From NCBI GenBank assembly GCA_015680905.1, contig CM027378.1, positions 88,193,501-88,257,500 on the forward strand: a DNA stretch of 64,000 bases, read 5' to 3'. Of this stretch, positions 37,084-48,139 are shown in pieces (the stretch's first letter is position 1; the number at the start of each line of letters is the position of its first letter). A program made the translations under genes and the position numbers. The notes below the pieces were generated by a model, which was given only the letters and a program-made list of their open reading frames with translations, had not been told where the DNA came from and made no database searches. This stretch comes from Coptis chinensis (Eukaryota > Streptophyta > Magnoliopsida > Ranunculales > Ranunculaceae).

Positions 37084-38260
37084 AATGTGTTGTATAAAAA
37101 GTGTTGTATATGGGGTTATGTATGTATGTATGTATGTATTTTTAGTTTAATTTATACAGTACTTATTTCGGCGTATGCATTTTCCATTTGGGCCGAACAA
37201 GAAATAATTTATATTATGGTTACTTTACAGCCCATAACCCATTGGAGCACAATTAACTACATTAATAGCATCTTGATTAACTAACATTAAAAGTGATCAA
37301 TTGGTTGCTTATAATTGAGTACTTCTTAACATAATTTCACTTGGTTTAAGATTGTTTGGAACATATCCATATGCAAACCTAGTTTACACTCATATGTAAA
37401 AAGCTACGCACTTACTAAACCAACTAAGCAAGGACATAATTTGAAAAAACATCAGTCCTTGAGGGCTATGGGGAGGTCACAAGAGACCATATATGTTCAT
37501 ACTTTATCTAACTTTTAGTTCGTTAAAATATACAAGTTATTTGACAACTTTGTATTGTGTTGATATATATGTTCCTTATTGGTTGAACAAATCATCATCA
37601 TGCTTTTACATAGATTCGTTTGTGCTTAATTGAAATTTGTCCATGTCCTTGGATATGATACGACACCGGTTGGCCAAATTTTGGGCTTCAAGAAGATCCG
37701 ATCTCTAAATGGTACAAACTCTCCTTTAATTTTGTTATTAGTTTGCTATAATATAAATTCTTTGGAACTTTGAACATAGATTCAAAAACTATGGTTAAGT
37801 TAGATTGGATTGCAATTTAAGTAGAAGCAAATAATGACTAAATATATATGGAATTTCTGCCGCACATTCTGTTTTGAAAAATTGAATTCCAAAGTATATA
37901 GTCAGATTCTATAATTCTAAATAACGCTAGAAATAATTCTATACTTTTCTTCAATTTTCATGATGTTTTGCACCCAATTTCACTATTAGACCACAAAAAG
38001 TTTAGTCGATTAAAGAAGGAAAATTTGCCAATGTCTTTAGTGCAATACCAACACTATTAGTAAGACCATTGATGATACTTGTATTCGATAATAATGGAGT
38101 AAGAGATGTTCATGCCTTAGCGTTCATGGCAATGTTGAAGAGAAATGGTGGGGTTCCACCACCAATCCGCCATAATCATGTGCAAAACCTCATGAAAGTC
38201 ATTAATTGATTTAGTTCTCATTAGAAAAAAATACTTGTGTAATATAATCCACTACACCAT
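37084..38260. other. Unannotated AT-rich stretch
   Basis: Contains a (TATG)n run near 37120. No gene or element end was recognised. Confidence 0.4.
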
Positions 38261-38820
38261 CCGGTGGGTTGTTAATGGGCAAAGCCAAACCCGATGTCCG
38301 ATTGAATCCGAACTGATAAGATAGAAACTTAGAACTTAAATGTTGTCCGATAAGACTATTGGGCCAGTTATGGACACACTCCCGTCCGACCCGATAACGG
38401 CCCGGCCCGAAAACTAATGTTATTTTTTTAGTTTTTCAAATAAGTACGTACTATTAAATTTGTAACTACTAGTATACATAAAATGTTAAAAGACTTGACA
38501 GATTAGTGTTGTAGTGCCACATATAAGGTTTGGGTTTGAGTCTTACTACACTCTATTTTAGTTTTTTTTAGAGAAATAATAAAAAAAAATACACTATTTC
38601 CATATTTTTTTTGAGAATCTATTTTAGTTTTTTTTAGAGAAATAATAAAAAAAATACACTATTTCCATATTTTTTTTGGGAAATAATAAAAATACACAAT
38701 TTCCGGTCCGATCATGTTCAACGGACCTTGACCGGACTTAGACCTTCTAAATGTAAATATAATTTGGACGGGACTTGGACATAAAGTGAGTCCCGTTCGT
38801 CCGCCCGCTGACAGCCCTAT
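38261..38820. mobile_element. Small hAT-like inverted-repeat element (candidate)
   Basis: The left edge GGGTTGTTAATGGGC and the right edge, read on the minus strand, GGGCTGTCAGCGGGC agree at 11 of 15 positions. The GGGCTGTCAA-type terminus is typical of plant hAT-related non-autonomous elements. The interior is non-coding, rich in CCCGA/CCGGTCCG words, and holds a roughly 64-bp tandem duplication at 38560-38690. A clear 8-bp target duplication is not visible. Confidence 0.45.
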
Positions 38821-39060
38821 TCCACGAGAGACTGTTGAATTCTCATGGTTATTTAATAAATACAACACACGAGCAAGGCATAAAGTTTTGATCGCTACAT
38901 GTTGTGGGGAAGGTTAATTTTTCCACTTTACTTCTTGATTCACTAGTGGACATAATACTTGAATCTATCAATCAATACCAGACTACTACAAGGATAATGT
39001 GATTTGATGCAACTTAGGGGGCCGAGCGAGAAGATCGGGAACTCGGGCGGTTACTTCACT

Positions 39061-39568
39061 TTAGAGCATCTCTAGGTGGCTTTATATTTGGTCGATCCTT
39101 CAAATTTGAAGGAATGCGGCCAGAATTTGCATAAATTCCATCTCTAAAGGTAGTATTTGTGGTCGATCACCGCTTGTTCAGATTTTGTTCGCAAAATTTG
39201 GCAATTTGATGCGGATGCGGAGCGAATTATTAATGTCGCCACAATTGCAAATGTCGCCCCCACTTTTTTTTTGACTTTGACTTCACTAGTCCCTTCTAAA
39301 TGTCGCATGGGTTACTTTTGAATGGTTGCGCCGCCACTCTTAATGTCGCGTGGTTGTTTTGAATTAGACCACACGCCGCCATTAGTACCGGGCGCTGCCG
39401 ACAAGAATCTAACGGGCGCTCGGCAATTCCAGCGCCGCGCGGTGGCCCCTACAATCAAATTTGCGTCGAAATTTACTTACCACCACCCAGTTGGTCGAAA
39501 TTTGAGACTTTACGGGTAGCATTCTTCAAATATGAAGAGTATCTACCACCCTTTAGAGATATCTTTTA
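39061..39568. mobile_element. MITE-like element with GAGCATCTC-type ends (candidate)
   Basis: The left edge TTTAGAGCATCTCTAGGTGG and the right edge, read on the minus strand, AAAGATATCTCTAAAGGGTGG are similar. Both are followed by a CTTCAAATTTGAAG-type word. The interior is GC-richer (GGCGCTGCCGACAAG, CAGCGCCGCGCGGTGGC) and non-coding. Superfamily uncertain. Confidence 0.4.
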
Positions 39569-40480
39569 CTTGGTATATAAGTTTATGAGTTTTTTTTTTC
39601 AAAAAAACAAAAAAAGTTTAAGAGTCTTTCTATTTAGACGGTACATATCATAGTAGGCTATTGTGTTTGGTCCAAATAGTTTGTTTGTTTGTTTTTTTTC
39701 CTCACCCAAATTATATATATGCCTACATAGTAGGCTCAACTCACACATGAGTGGTTGCGCGCCTTATATGACACTATCATTTTTACTGATCAGACTTAAA
39801 GAGCTATTAACACAAGTGATTTTGTATATTACATCCACATACCATGACTCCATTCTCAATTCCATGGCTCAGTGGCTCAGATCCTACAAAACTACAAATA
39901 TGTTCAATGAATGGATAAAGCATACATGAACCATAATTTGAAATTTTGAATTTTACATATTGGAATTCTGAAAGCTTCAAAAACCGGAATCCTGAAGAGT
40001 CAAAATGTGCAAAGTCTAAATATTCAGAATTAATTAAAATTTGAAAGTGACCAATCTGGGGCATTGGATTTTGAGACAGTTAAGGGTTTTTTTTTTTACC
40101 TAAGTTAACAATATGGTGGGTTATGGAAGCAACACCACCATAGATTTTGCAAAGCCACCATGAAGAATGCATAGATGAAGACGGTGATGTATGATTTCAC
40201 TGAGGAATGAATATGTCGGAGATGATTTTTCATAGATGCATGTCTTTTCCTTCTCCTTACTCTTCTTCAAATATTTTGCTCTTCCTCATTAATTTTATAA
40301 ATCTAGAGTTAAAGTTAGAATTAGTCAAATCACAAGTGACTGTTGATGGAGAGAAGTTGTGTTTTGGTGGTGGAGAAGTTTGGTTTTGATACTTTCGAAT
40401 TCGAAAGAGCATATTTTTGTTATTTTTCGTCAGTTTTCCTAATATTTACCAAAATTGCCACTGGTACATCTGGGAACATG
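39569..40480. other. Unannotated stretch
   Basis: Short open frames on both strands overlap each other and show no domain. I see no element ends. Confidence 0.4.
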
Positions 40481-40935
40481 TTGTTTCCGAACTTCCGATT
40501 CTATTTTGGACCAAGGCCGAAAATATCGGTCGATTTATCGAAAAATCGCCGATATATATCGTTTTTTCAGCAATCCGACTTCGAAAAATCCGAAATATCG
40601 GCTTTCGAAAATTTAATATTTTTAAATCGATATATATCGGTAAAACCGATATAAAGATATATATATCATGATATATTCCGATGTATTCGATATATCGCTT
40701 GACTTGGTTGATGAATTTGACTTTTGACCGATTTTGTTGATCAAGTTGACCGATATATAACGATATATCCCGATATATATCATTATATATCGGTGATATT
40801 TTCGATATATTCCGATTTTTAATTTTTTTGAATATTATCACCAAAATGGGCAAAAACGATTTATATCCTAGATATATCCGATATATATCTTTTTTGGCCT
40901 CCGATATATCCTAATATCCGAAAAATTGGGCCTTG
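40481..40935. repeat. CGATATAT-rich dispersed repeat, copy A
   Basis: Dense in CGATATAT, CCGATATATCG and TGACCGATTTTGTTGA words. It ends near TTTTTTGGCCTCCGATATAT. A second copy in the same orientation lies at 42285-42645. The open frames here are products of the repeat. Confidence 0.6.
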
Positions 40936-41127
40936 TTTTGGACAAGTATGTGAACCATGTTATGCACCGGTTTTGCATTAATTATCATGAATGAAAGTAG
41001 TAATAGTAAAATAGTCGAGGTTGCTAAAAATTGTAATGAATGAAAGTAGTGATAGTGAAATAGTGAAGGTGAAATTTAGCAAATTGCTAAGAAATTACAT
41101 TTTAGCTAGATCCCAATAGGGTGTTAG

Positions 41128-42112
41128 GGGGCTATTTATTTTTTGGGTTAAGTTATAAAAAGAGGGTCTTATAAGACCATATGTTATAAGAAGAGTCTTT
41201 ATAAGATGGTCTTATAAAGTGGTTTTGCTTTTATTTTAAGTTTCTCTTTATAAACACTTCAGAAAAATAAAAAAACAAAGACATGACATCTTATAGATGG
41301 TTATTTAATGAAATATAACCCTACTCTTTACATCATCACATTTAACTAAAATATATTAATTTGAAACAAACGATAATTTGATTTTCGGTTTCAAATCAAT
41401 TTTTGATAATTAGAATATCGATTTTAGAAAACTACCTTAATTGAATTGGTGGTAATGGTTTTAATAAAGACGACGGTAATTTCGTAGTAGAGGTGATGAT
41501 ATTGGTTTTAATAGCACGGTGATGGTGGTGGTAGTAGAAGTGGTGGATGTCTTAATAGCACGGTGGTGATGATAGTCTTAATAGTACGGTGGTGGTGATA
41601 GTGGAGGTGATAATATTGGTCTTAATAGTACGGTGGTAGAGATGGTGTTGGTGGTAGTGGTGGTTTTAATAAAGACAATGGTGGTGGTGATAGTCTTAAT
41701 AGTACGGTGGTAGTGGTGATGGAGGTAATGATGGTGGTGGTAGTGGTTGTGGTGCTGGTGGTGGTGGTAGTGGCGGCAGTGGTGGTGGTAGTTTTAATCG
41801 TTTGGTGGTGGTGGTGGTGGCTAGGGTAATAGAGTTATTTGGAAAATAAGATAATGAAAAGGAAAAAATAGAAAAATGAGGATATATGGATATATGGATT
41901 CGGAGTGTTTGAGTCATTTTCAAGTTGTAAGACTTATAGAATTGAAGTAGATCCATTTTTGATACTTATAGAATTGGAGCCTTATAAGACATTTCTAGTA
42001 GAATATATTATAAGAAAGACAAAACAAACAAAAAATGTCCAAAATCACTGGCCACATCTTATAAAAGGTTATAAGATCTCAAAGTCTTATAAGAGGTAAA
42101 ACAAATGGTCCC
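41128..42112. mobile_element. hAT-like MITE with an internal GGT-rich minisatellite
   Basis: The left edge TAGGGGGCTATTTATTTT and the right edge, on the minus strand, TAAGGGACCATTTGTTTT match at most positions and fit plant hAT-type terminal repeats. Both ends carry CTTATAAGA subterminal words. The middle (41500-41820) is a GGTGGTGAT/CTTAATAGTACGGTGG minisatellite. The proline-rich minus-strand frame (41696-41956) is a translation of that minisatellite and not a gene. The target duplication is not clear. Confidence 0.5.
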
Positions 42113-42284
42113 TTAGTCATGAGAAAAATAATAGTGAAGGAGATGCAATTTAAATTTTATTGGAAGTAAGTCAGTGATTGAAATAGAACTATTATTTCTA
42201 ATTTGATTTCAATTAGAAATAGTAGTAATTGGAATATGAAAGGTAATTTTTAATTTGAATACAAAAGAAATTTCTAGATAGATG

Positions 42285-42645
42285 GTGACAAGGATCAAAA
42301 TATCGCCTATATATCTTGGTTTTTGAGGTATTTGATATTGTTATATTACGATATATCGGATGGATATATTGACACATTAACTGATATATACCAACCGATA
42401 TATAGATATATCCGATAGAGATAGTTGACTTTGATCAATCTTTAACTGATTTTTATTAATATATCAACGATATTTTCGATATAATTGGCGATATTTATGA
42501 TATTTTATGATATATCGACATACAAAACAAAATTTTGACTGGTCAACAAAAAATATATATATCTACCAATATATCGATATATCTTATAAATATTAGTTTT
42601 TGGGGTCCGATATATCGCCCGATATCGAAATATCATGGTGAGGAC
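42285..42645. repeat. CGATATAT-rich dispersed repeat, copy B
   Basis: Same word content and orientation as 40481-40935, ending at GGGGTCCGATATATCGCCC. The two copies bracket about 1.35 kb that includes the hAT-like MITE. Confidence 0.6.
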
Positions 42646-43225
42646 TAAAGAAGGTGTTTTGAAATTTATCAATGAAAGTCATATAATTTTAGAAACATAT
42701 GGGAGGTAATTCTAAAACTAGTGAAATAAGAAAATCTAAAATAAACTACTCAGTAGTGGGGAGGGGGGGTATATATATATATATATATATATATATGAGG
42801 CGGATCTTCTCATCCGTGTAAAAGGAGCCTTTTACACCTTACAAAATTATATTGACACTGCCTACTCATTTAACCCCCCAAAATTTACGCAACTAACGGT
42901 GTTAGATAAAATCCAAAAAAAAAAAAAAAAAATACACAAATTAGGAAGATTCCATACGGGTTTATCTCCACACTCTCTCTCTAAAAGTGATCTTGAAGTA
43001 AAAAAATAATCTCAACAGAGAACAATATTCTTTCCGTTTTTCACTTTTTCTCCTAAAAACGAAGAATCATCTCTCTTTTGGTATGTTATTCTCACTTTTT
43101 AACTACAATTATATACTTGTACTTAAGCCTTATAATTTGTCCCCAAAAATTGCGGAAAGGTGAAACTCCATTTGTATTATGAAGTTGCCGTTGAATCAAT
43201 TTTTTAAATTGTTAAGCCTTATATA

Positions 43226-44075
43226 CTTGATGAAGGAAGAGCCATAAATCTTTCTCTCATTCTTGGGGACGTTATTGTTTGCTCTAAAAAGAAATCGTGG
43301 TCATGTACCGTATAGGCAAGTTCTCAACCGGGTTTTATCACTTAAATTAATTGTTTATATTCCTTTCTTTGGGTTGTGAGTTCCTACTACGAGGATGATG
43401 ATCCGTTCTTGCTTTGATGCTTCTAGTCTAGCTTAACATGTTTATTTCATTGTTTTGCGTAAAACAAAGTATAGCTAACTCAAATTCTCAAAGATTCACT
43501 TGGTAGGATATTGCAACTTTGAGTTTATATGTAGTTGTTCATGTTACCCGCTTTTCTTACTTGTTTCCTTCTAACTTGTTAGGTGATGGTTCAAAAGTGT
43601 TAATGCTTGTTCACACTAGCCCATGTGAAGAAGATGTTGGGGAGACTACTTGCTCTTTGATTTTCGCAAAGAGGCGGTGAGGGTCTGTAGAGTCAAACAA
43701 AGAAATTCATGAGGTACTAACTCTTGAATGTCCTAAAGTATTAATGTTTATTTATTTATTTTTGGGTACAAACATGCTTAGTAAGTAGCAATGGTTTTAA
43801 ATGGTTTTGCCTCGTCGCTGTTTATTTGAGCCCAAACCGGTTTTAGGTAAATGATGCTAGTGAGAAAGTCTACTTATTTGGTCATAATCAGCCCCGCCAT
43901 GCTTCAGGGACTTGAAGAGGCATCGAGAGAAGACTATTGTCGAACTCAATCAAAAGATGAGAGATGCCGAAGAAGATTGTCAGGAAGTCAAGAACCAAAT
44001 TCTGAAAGCTGAATTCTCCTTTATGAGACAAAAAGATCCTTCAATTGCTGAGATGATAAAAAGATATTCCATCCT
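43226..44075 (+). pseudogene. Kinesin-14 motor fragment captured by the MULE
   Basis: Three plus-strand exon-like pieces fit the C-terminal half of a plant kinesin-14 motor. 43226-43320 reads GRAINLSLI, then LGDVIV and KKKS, with HVPYR in a shifted frame. 43583-43713 reads [31 protein letters not shown], then VES-NKEIHE after a shift, ending at GT. 43908-44075 reads DLKRHREKTIVELNQKMRDA, EEDCQEVKNQILKAEFSF, the charged coiled-coil tail after the motor, ending at GTAAGC. In kinesins these parts bind microtubules and lead to the neck or coiled coil. The nucleotide-binding P-loop is absent. Introns are retained, so the capture was from genomic DNA. A piece (ATTCTCCTTTATGAGACAAA) is repeated at 44335-44356. 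Confidence 0.75.
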
Positions 44076-44408
44076 GTAAGCCTTTTTCAATTTTCTTGTG
44101 TATTTTTTTTTTCCGGTTATGCTATTATAATTTGTGAGCTGACTATAATCTTATATAAATAGACAAGTTCCTTTTGTGTGTTTCATATTTAGAGGAGCAG
44201 GAGTCTTTAAGTATGATAGATACAATAATTAAACATGACCTAAGTAAGTAATTTAGCCAATTATGTTTCAAGTATCAATATCTTCCTTAAGGGCTGCAAT
44301 AATATGGTCTGTTGTACTTGTCAAGTATGTGGCATTCTCCTTTATGAGACAAAATACAGTAAATGCCGCAGTAGCGTTACAATTATGTACTTAACAACTA
44401 TGTGCAAT

Positions 44409-44850
44409 GGATCTTTAGCTTAAATGGAAAAAGCTTTGAGAATTGACCATGTCTCCAATGTATCTCAAGAGATGGTGGTTCAAGTCCACCAAGATCCTTC
44501 AATGATTTGTAGAAAGATTGTCTAACTAGCCAAGGGGAGCTAGGAGCTGGACTTCTTGATAGCTCGCGTTGAATTGTTAGTGGCTCGTGTTGCTTTGGGG
44601 TCCTCGCAGTGAATCTCCATTGTTTGTAAAGTAGGAGTTGGTCCTTTCTGAGGGGTTATGTCCGGTGGCTTGGGTTTATGAAAATCTCCCTCACTTGGCC
44701 TTCACGGACTCGGTATAGGTAAGTTATCTTTGTCCTTCTGGTTTAAACATTTTTTATATTAGTTGATTATAGCTTATATATATGGTTCTTATCAATAAAG
44801 TTTTTTTTTCATCAAATAAATAAAAATAAAAATAAAAATAGGTGTTAAGA
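44409..44850 (+). mobile_element. SINE-like unit with a tRNA-like head
   Basis: 44409-44499 folds on paper as a cloverleaf. The acceptor stem is GGATCTT/AAGATCC (7 of 7), the D stem GCTT/AAGC with loop AAATGGAAA, the anticodon stem TTGAG/CTCAA, a five-base variable loop, and the T stem GGTGG/CCACC with loop TTCAAGT. Only the anticodon loop is abnormal (23 instead of 7 bases). GGTTCAAGTCC serves as a box B. A unique body follows, then an A-rich tail with repeated AAATAAAAATAAAAATA up to about 44841. This is the layout of a tRNA-derived SINE. I see no clear target duplication. It lies inside the MULE. Confidence 0.55.
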
Positions 44851-44961
44851 TGTGTCTGCGACGGAGAGCCTTGGCATGCATTAAAGTGGAAATTTAATTC
44901 TTTGAGAGTCGCTCATAAGTTAGGGTCTTTGAATTAAAGTGGAAATTTAATTCTTTGGAGC

Positions 44962-45153
44962 TTGTGCTTGCACAGTTGGACAACCGTCGCTCATGCCTAT
45001 AAGGAAGTTAACGAGGATGTCTATGGAACTTTTCGATATGTCAATCGAGGAGAAATTAGGAACTATGCAGTCCAAATAATGATGCAAACCTTTATGAAAT
45101 TCCAAATTTGGTTTTCAGTTGTAGCTGTGGCTGCCTTCTTATTTGTGTTGTAA
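44962..45153 (+). CDS. Unidentified frame with a C-terminal membrane segment, inside the MULE
   Basis: The frame reads HSWTTVAHAYKEVNEDVYGT, FRYVNRGEIRNYAVQIMMQT, and ends with a hydrophobic helix FQIWFSVVAVAAFLFVL directly before the stop. Its look is that of a real C-terminal exon of a tail-anchored or membrane protein. I do not recognise the family. Just upstream, ATTAAAGTGGAAATTTAATT occurs twice (44879 and 44934). As it lies between other captured pieces it may be a further capture. Confidence 0.35.
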   Translation: MCLHSWTTVAHAYKEVNEDVYGTFRYVNRGEIRNYAVQIMMQTFMKFQIWFSVVAVAAFLFVL

Positions 45154-45879
45154 TTTTTTTAATGATGAAAACTTGCATTGCTCTTGGATTTTCGATACTG
45201 CAATTGGAAAGCTATATGAGATTGCAGACCACGGATTTTTTTCCGTAGCATTAGCCGCGGTGCATAGATAGTGAATGAGCTAAGCTATAACTTGAAATGA
45301 TTTCCTCCATAGGAATCGCGGCATTATGATAGGATTCCAAAATGTCAAATCATTAATTAGTAGTCCTTTTATCAGATATTCTAGTTATGTATAAGCCGCT
45401 AACCGTTATAGACTTGAGGTTCATTGTAAGAAATTCATATAGTGCTCTTCAAACAAGGCAAACGTAATGATAATAATCATATCATTATCGAAAAAAAATG
45501 ATATCTTCACAAAGATTCATGAAGAACACCGATGGGTCATAAGCGAAAAAACAAAACAAAAAAAAACGAAGCTCCTACGAAAGTTGATCGCAGATGGTAA
45601 ACGCTACAAAACCCCGAGAATGTAAGAATTAACTTGAAAAAAAAAGCTCAAAGTGCAACCGGGGCAGGAGTTATAAAGAAACTTAGATTATTGTCCACCA
45701 ATAAGAACACTTAATAGTGAAAGTAGGGGGGATTGCAAAGCATTTGAGAATCTAAAATACTGCCATACCAAGATTCTTCTAGAAAAATTGCAACAAGTTA
45801 GATTAGTCTACTCTTCGTATAAACGTTGATCTGATATGTTTACAATTTTCCCACTCTTCACTTGGAATAGGACACGATT

Positions 45880-46064
45880 GGGAAGATGCTTTCGAAATCG
45901 GGCACGCTTCCTTGCACCGCCGCCATCTTAAGTCTCTCACATCGGCAACCTCGGAAGTTGGAGGATAGCATCGGCATACTCATCGACATCTGAAGCAAGG
46001 AAACCCATCTGCTGCCCATCTTCTTCCAAAGCAATGTCCATTTTAGGGCCTCGCGACTTAGGAG
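45880..46064 (-). pseudogene. ALG11-like mannosyltransferase exon captured by the MULE
   Basis: The minus strand, starting after an AG at 46065, reads [35 protein letters not shown], followed by ERLKMAA and, with a one-base shift, ARKRARF. This matches the C-terminal region of plant ALG11, the GDP-mannose alpha-1,2-mannosyltransferase that adds the fourth and fifth mannoses to the lipid-linked N-glycan precursor on the cytosolic face of the ER. Conserved features are GPKMDIxLEEDGQxTGFLA and DEYADAIL. In-frame stops and the missing rest of the GT4 enzyme show it is a relic. It lies downstream of the OTU-like block on the same strand. Confidence 0.8.
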
Positions 46065-46479
46065 CTAGAGAGAACACCAAATAGATACTTTGTAAGTGGA
46101 AAAGTACGTTTGCATTTGATACCGAAGCTATCTTGCCCTCCACTTTTAGGTAAAAAACACTAATTAGCTAGTAGCATCCCAAGGCAGTATATAATAACAT
46201 CATCATGAGTCATATTTGTCCAAAATACCATTGTTATAATTCAAGAACACAAGAGTTAGAGGAAAACACTTTCAGTTTACAAGTTCACTGAATTTTAAAC
46301 AAACAACAAATAAAACAAAATGTAAGTAATTAAAAGTTTTCTCATTTAACTACAAATCAAGACTTCCTACATAAATGAAATATAAAGCAAGCACTATTTT
46401 TTTTTTCTTTCCAACAACTAAAACTAATCTAGATAAACATATTGTAAGCCATATTGGTGGGCAGATCAAGCCCACTTGT

Positions 46480-47250
46480 CCAACTTTCCTTTTAGAACGG
46501 TTTCCCATTGTTGCTTTCTCGCCATCTAACAGATCGCCAACCTGGGCAAACCGGAGGTAGAGGAGCATTATCCTTTAGCACAATTGGCACAAAATGTGTT
46601 CCTTCATTTATGTGGCAAACAACGATTATCCGAACATTTCTTACGGACTGCCCTCAACGGGAAGACGTAACACATAATTTTGGTGGCGCTATAGTGACAA
46701 AAACAACATTAAAAGCACTTGCAACTAAGGAACCCATGTCCGGGAGATCAAGCCATTCTTTCTCATTCATTGTAGAAGACTTGGTACACTCTAAGTTTCT
46801 TTTGTGGTTTTCAAACCCGTCATTACCATAACTCTCAGTATAGTAATCAGATATTGCATCAACTCTTCCAAAGATAAGACCCTTTATCCCGCCATGCTAA
46901 ATCATCTGTATATCCTAACAGTGTAGCTATGGATCTATAACCACAATGCCCATCCGGGGTTACCTCAGCCAAATCTTTAATCATATCGCAGATCAAAGGA
47001 TTAAAGTCGGGCAAAATATTTTCCCACTTATGCTCGAGGTCTTCATTTTTAGAATTATCTCCGACCCAATATTTTTTTTTTTTCTCTTCAATTTTCTTTT
47101 GGCCTCTTCTCTTTTCTTGTCGCCATTATTGCTAACAATTTGAGAGTCTTCCAAATCAAATTTTCCGTCAAAAGAGTTCTTGAAAGCTAAATGAGTCAAG
47201 GTCATCGAGGCGATCCACTCCAACCCCAATAATACGATTCATTATTGAAG
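46480..47250 (-). pseudogene. OTU-like cysteine protease domain of the MULE
   Basis: The minus strand reads PDGHCGYRSIATLLGYTDDL then AWRDKGSYLWKS (about 46860-46965), followed by EKEWLDLPDMGSLVASAFNV, VFVTIAPP (about 46670-46780), and NEGTHFVPIVLKDNAPLPPV (about 46540-46620). DGHCGYR is the OTU catalytic box with Asp and nucleophilic Cys; the histidine is in THFV. LPDMGxLxAxxxNVV is a signature of transposon-borne plant OTU-like domains next to FAR1-type transposases. OTU proteases cleave ubiquitin chains; activity here is unproven. Upstream, 46993-47229 is a lysine-rich linker. It is probably spliced or fused to the transposase gene upstream. Some frame changes are present. Confidence 0.7.
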
Positions 47251-48139
47251 TCCAACCTTCTACGTGGTGGTAATTGATATTCTTCAAATTTGAAAGCCTA
47301 TATTAGTAAAGAGATTGATATAAGCTACATTGCTACAAAATGAAAATCTAAATATTGGCATCGTAAAAAGAGATATCCCAACAACAAATAAAATGATATC
47401 GGGATAAACATACCGGATCAGTATTGAGTTCCAATAGTATTATCTTCGATGAACACATTCATTTAAATCGTAGTCCCCACATATTGGTTGATTGTGATTG
47501 CCCTCCAATTTGGTATAAACTACATTGCTACAAAACCAAAATATAAGTATTAGCACGTAAAACATTTAAGCAACAATAAATAAAATGATATAAAGATAAA
47601 CATACTTGATCAGACAGTTCCAATAGTATTCTCTTCGGGATGAACACTTTCATTTAAATCGGGTAGTCCTTGAGCAATATTTATATCACCTTGTTCTTAA
47701 AAAAAAAATAAGATGAGACAAGTTAAAATGTTAGGCAAATGTTAGATGAGAAATAAATGAGACAATATATGCAATCACATGGGCAAAATAAAAATGTAAT
47801 GTGAATTATGACAAACCTTTCTTGTTTTTCTTTATCTTTTTGAAGGCACTTGTGTTGTGTTCATTTGTTTCTTTTTCTTTTAAAGCTCCAATACCTTCAT
47901 TCGAGTCCCGCTTCATTGGTCTCCCTTTTCAGATCCGGATGCAACAACCAATACTTCGCCATCATTTTCTTCAACATTTGTGGCAACACCGGATCTTTTG
48001 GACTTCAAACATTGTCTTAGATATATTTCTTTCATTGGTACAACCCTCGCTCAACTTCTTCCAATCCCTTTTGAGTGCATCTTTAGCTTTTAGATATCCA
48101 TTTTCATTGATCGCCCTTTGTCACAAGCTTCATTGCCAA

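Noticed and set aside
40343-40853. Overlapping frames on both strands as small genes
   Set aside because: They are produced by the CGATATAT repeat, which leaves several frames open at once.
41696-41956. Proline-rich frame that could look like an extensin
   Set aside because: It is the antisense reading of the GGT minisatellite; there is no signal peptide or extensin SPPPP/YVY pattern.
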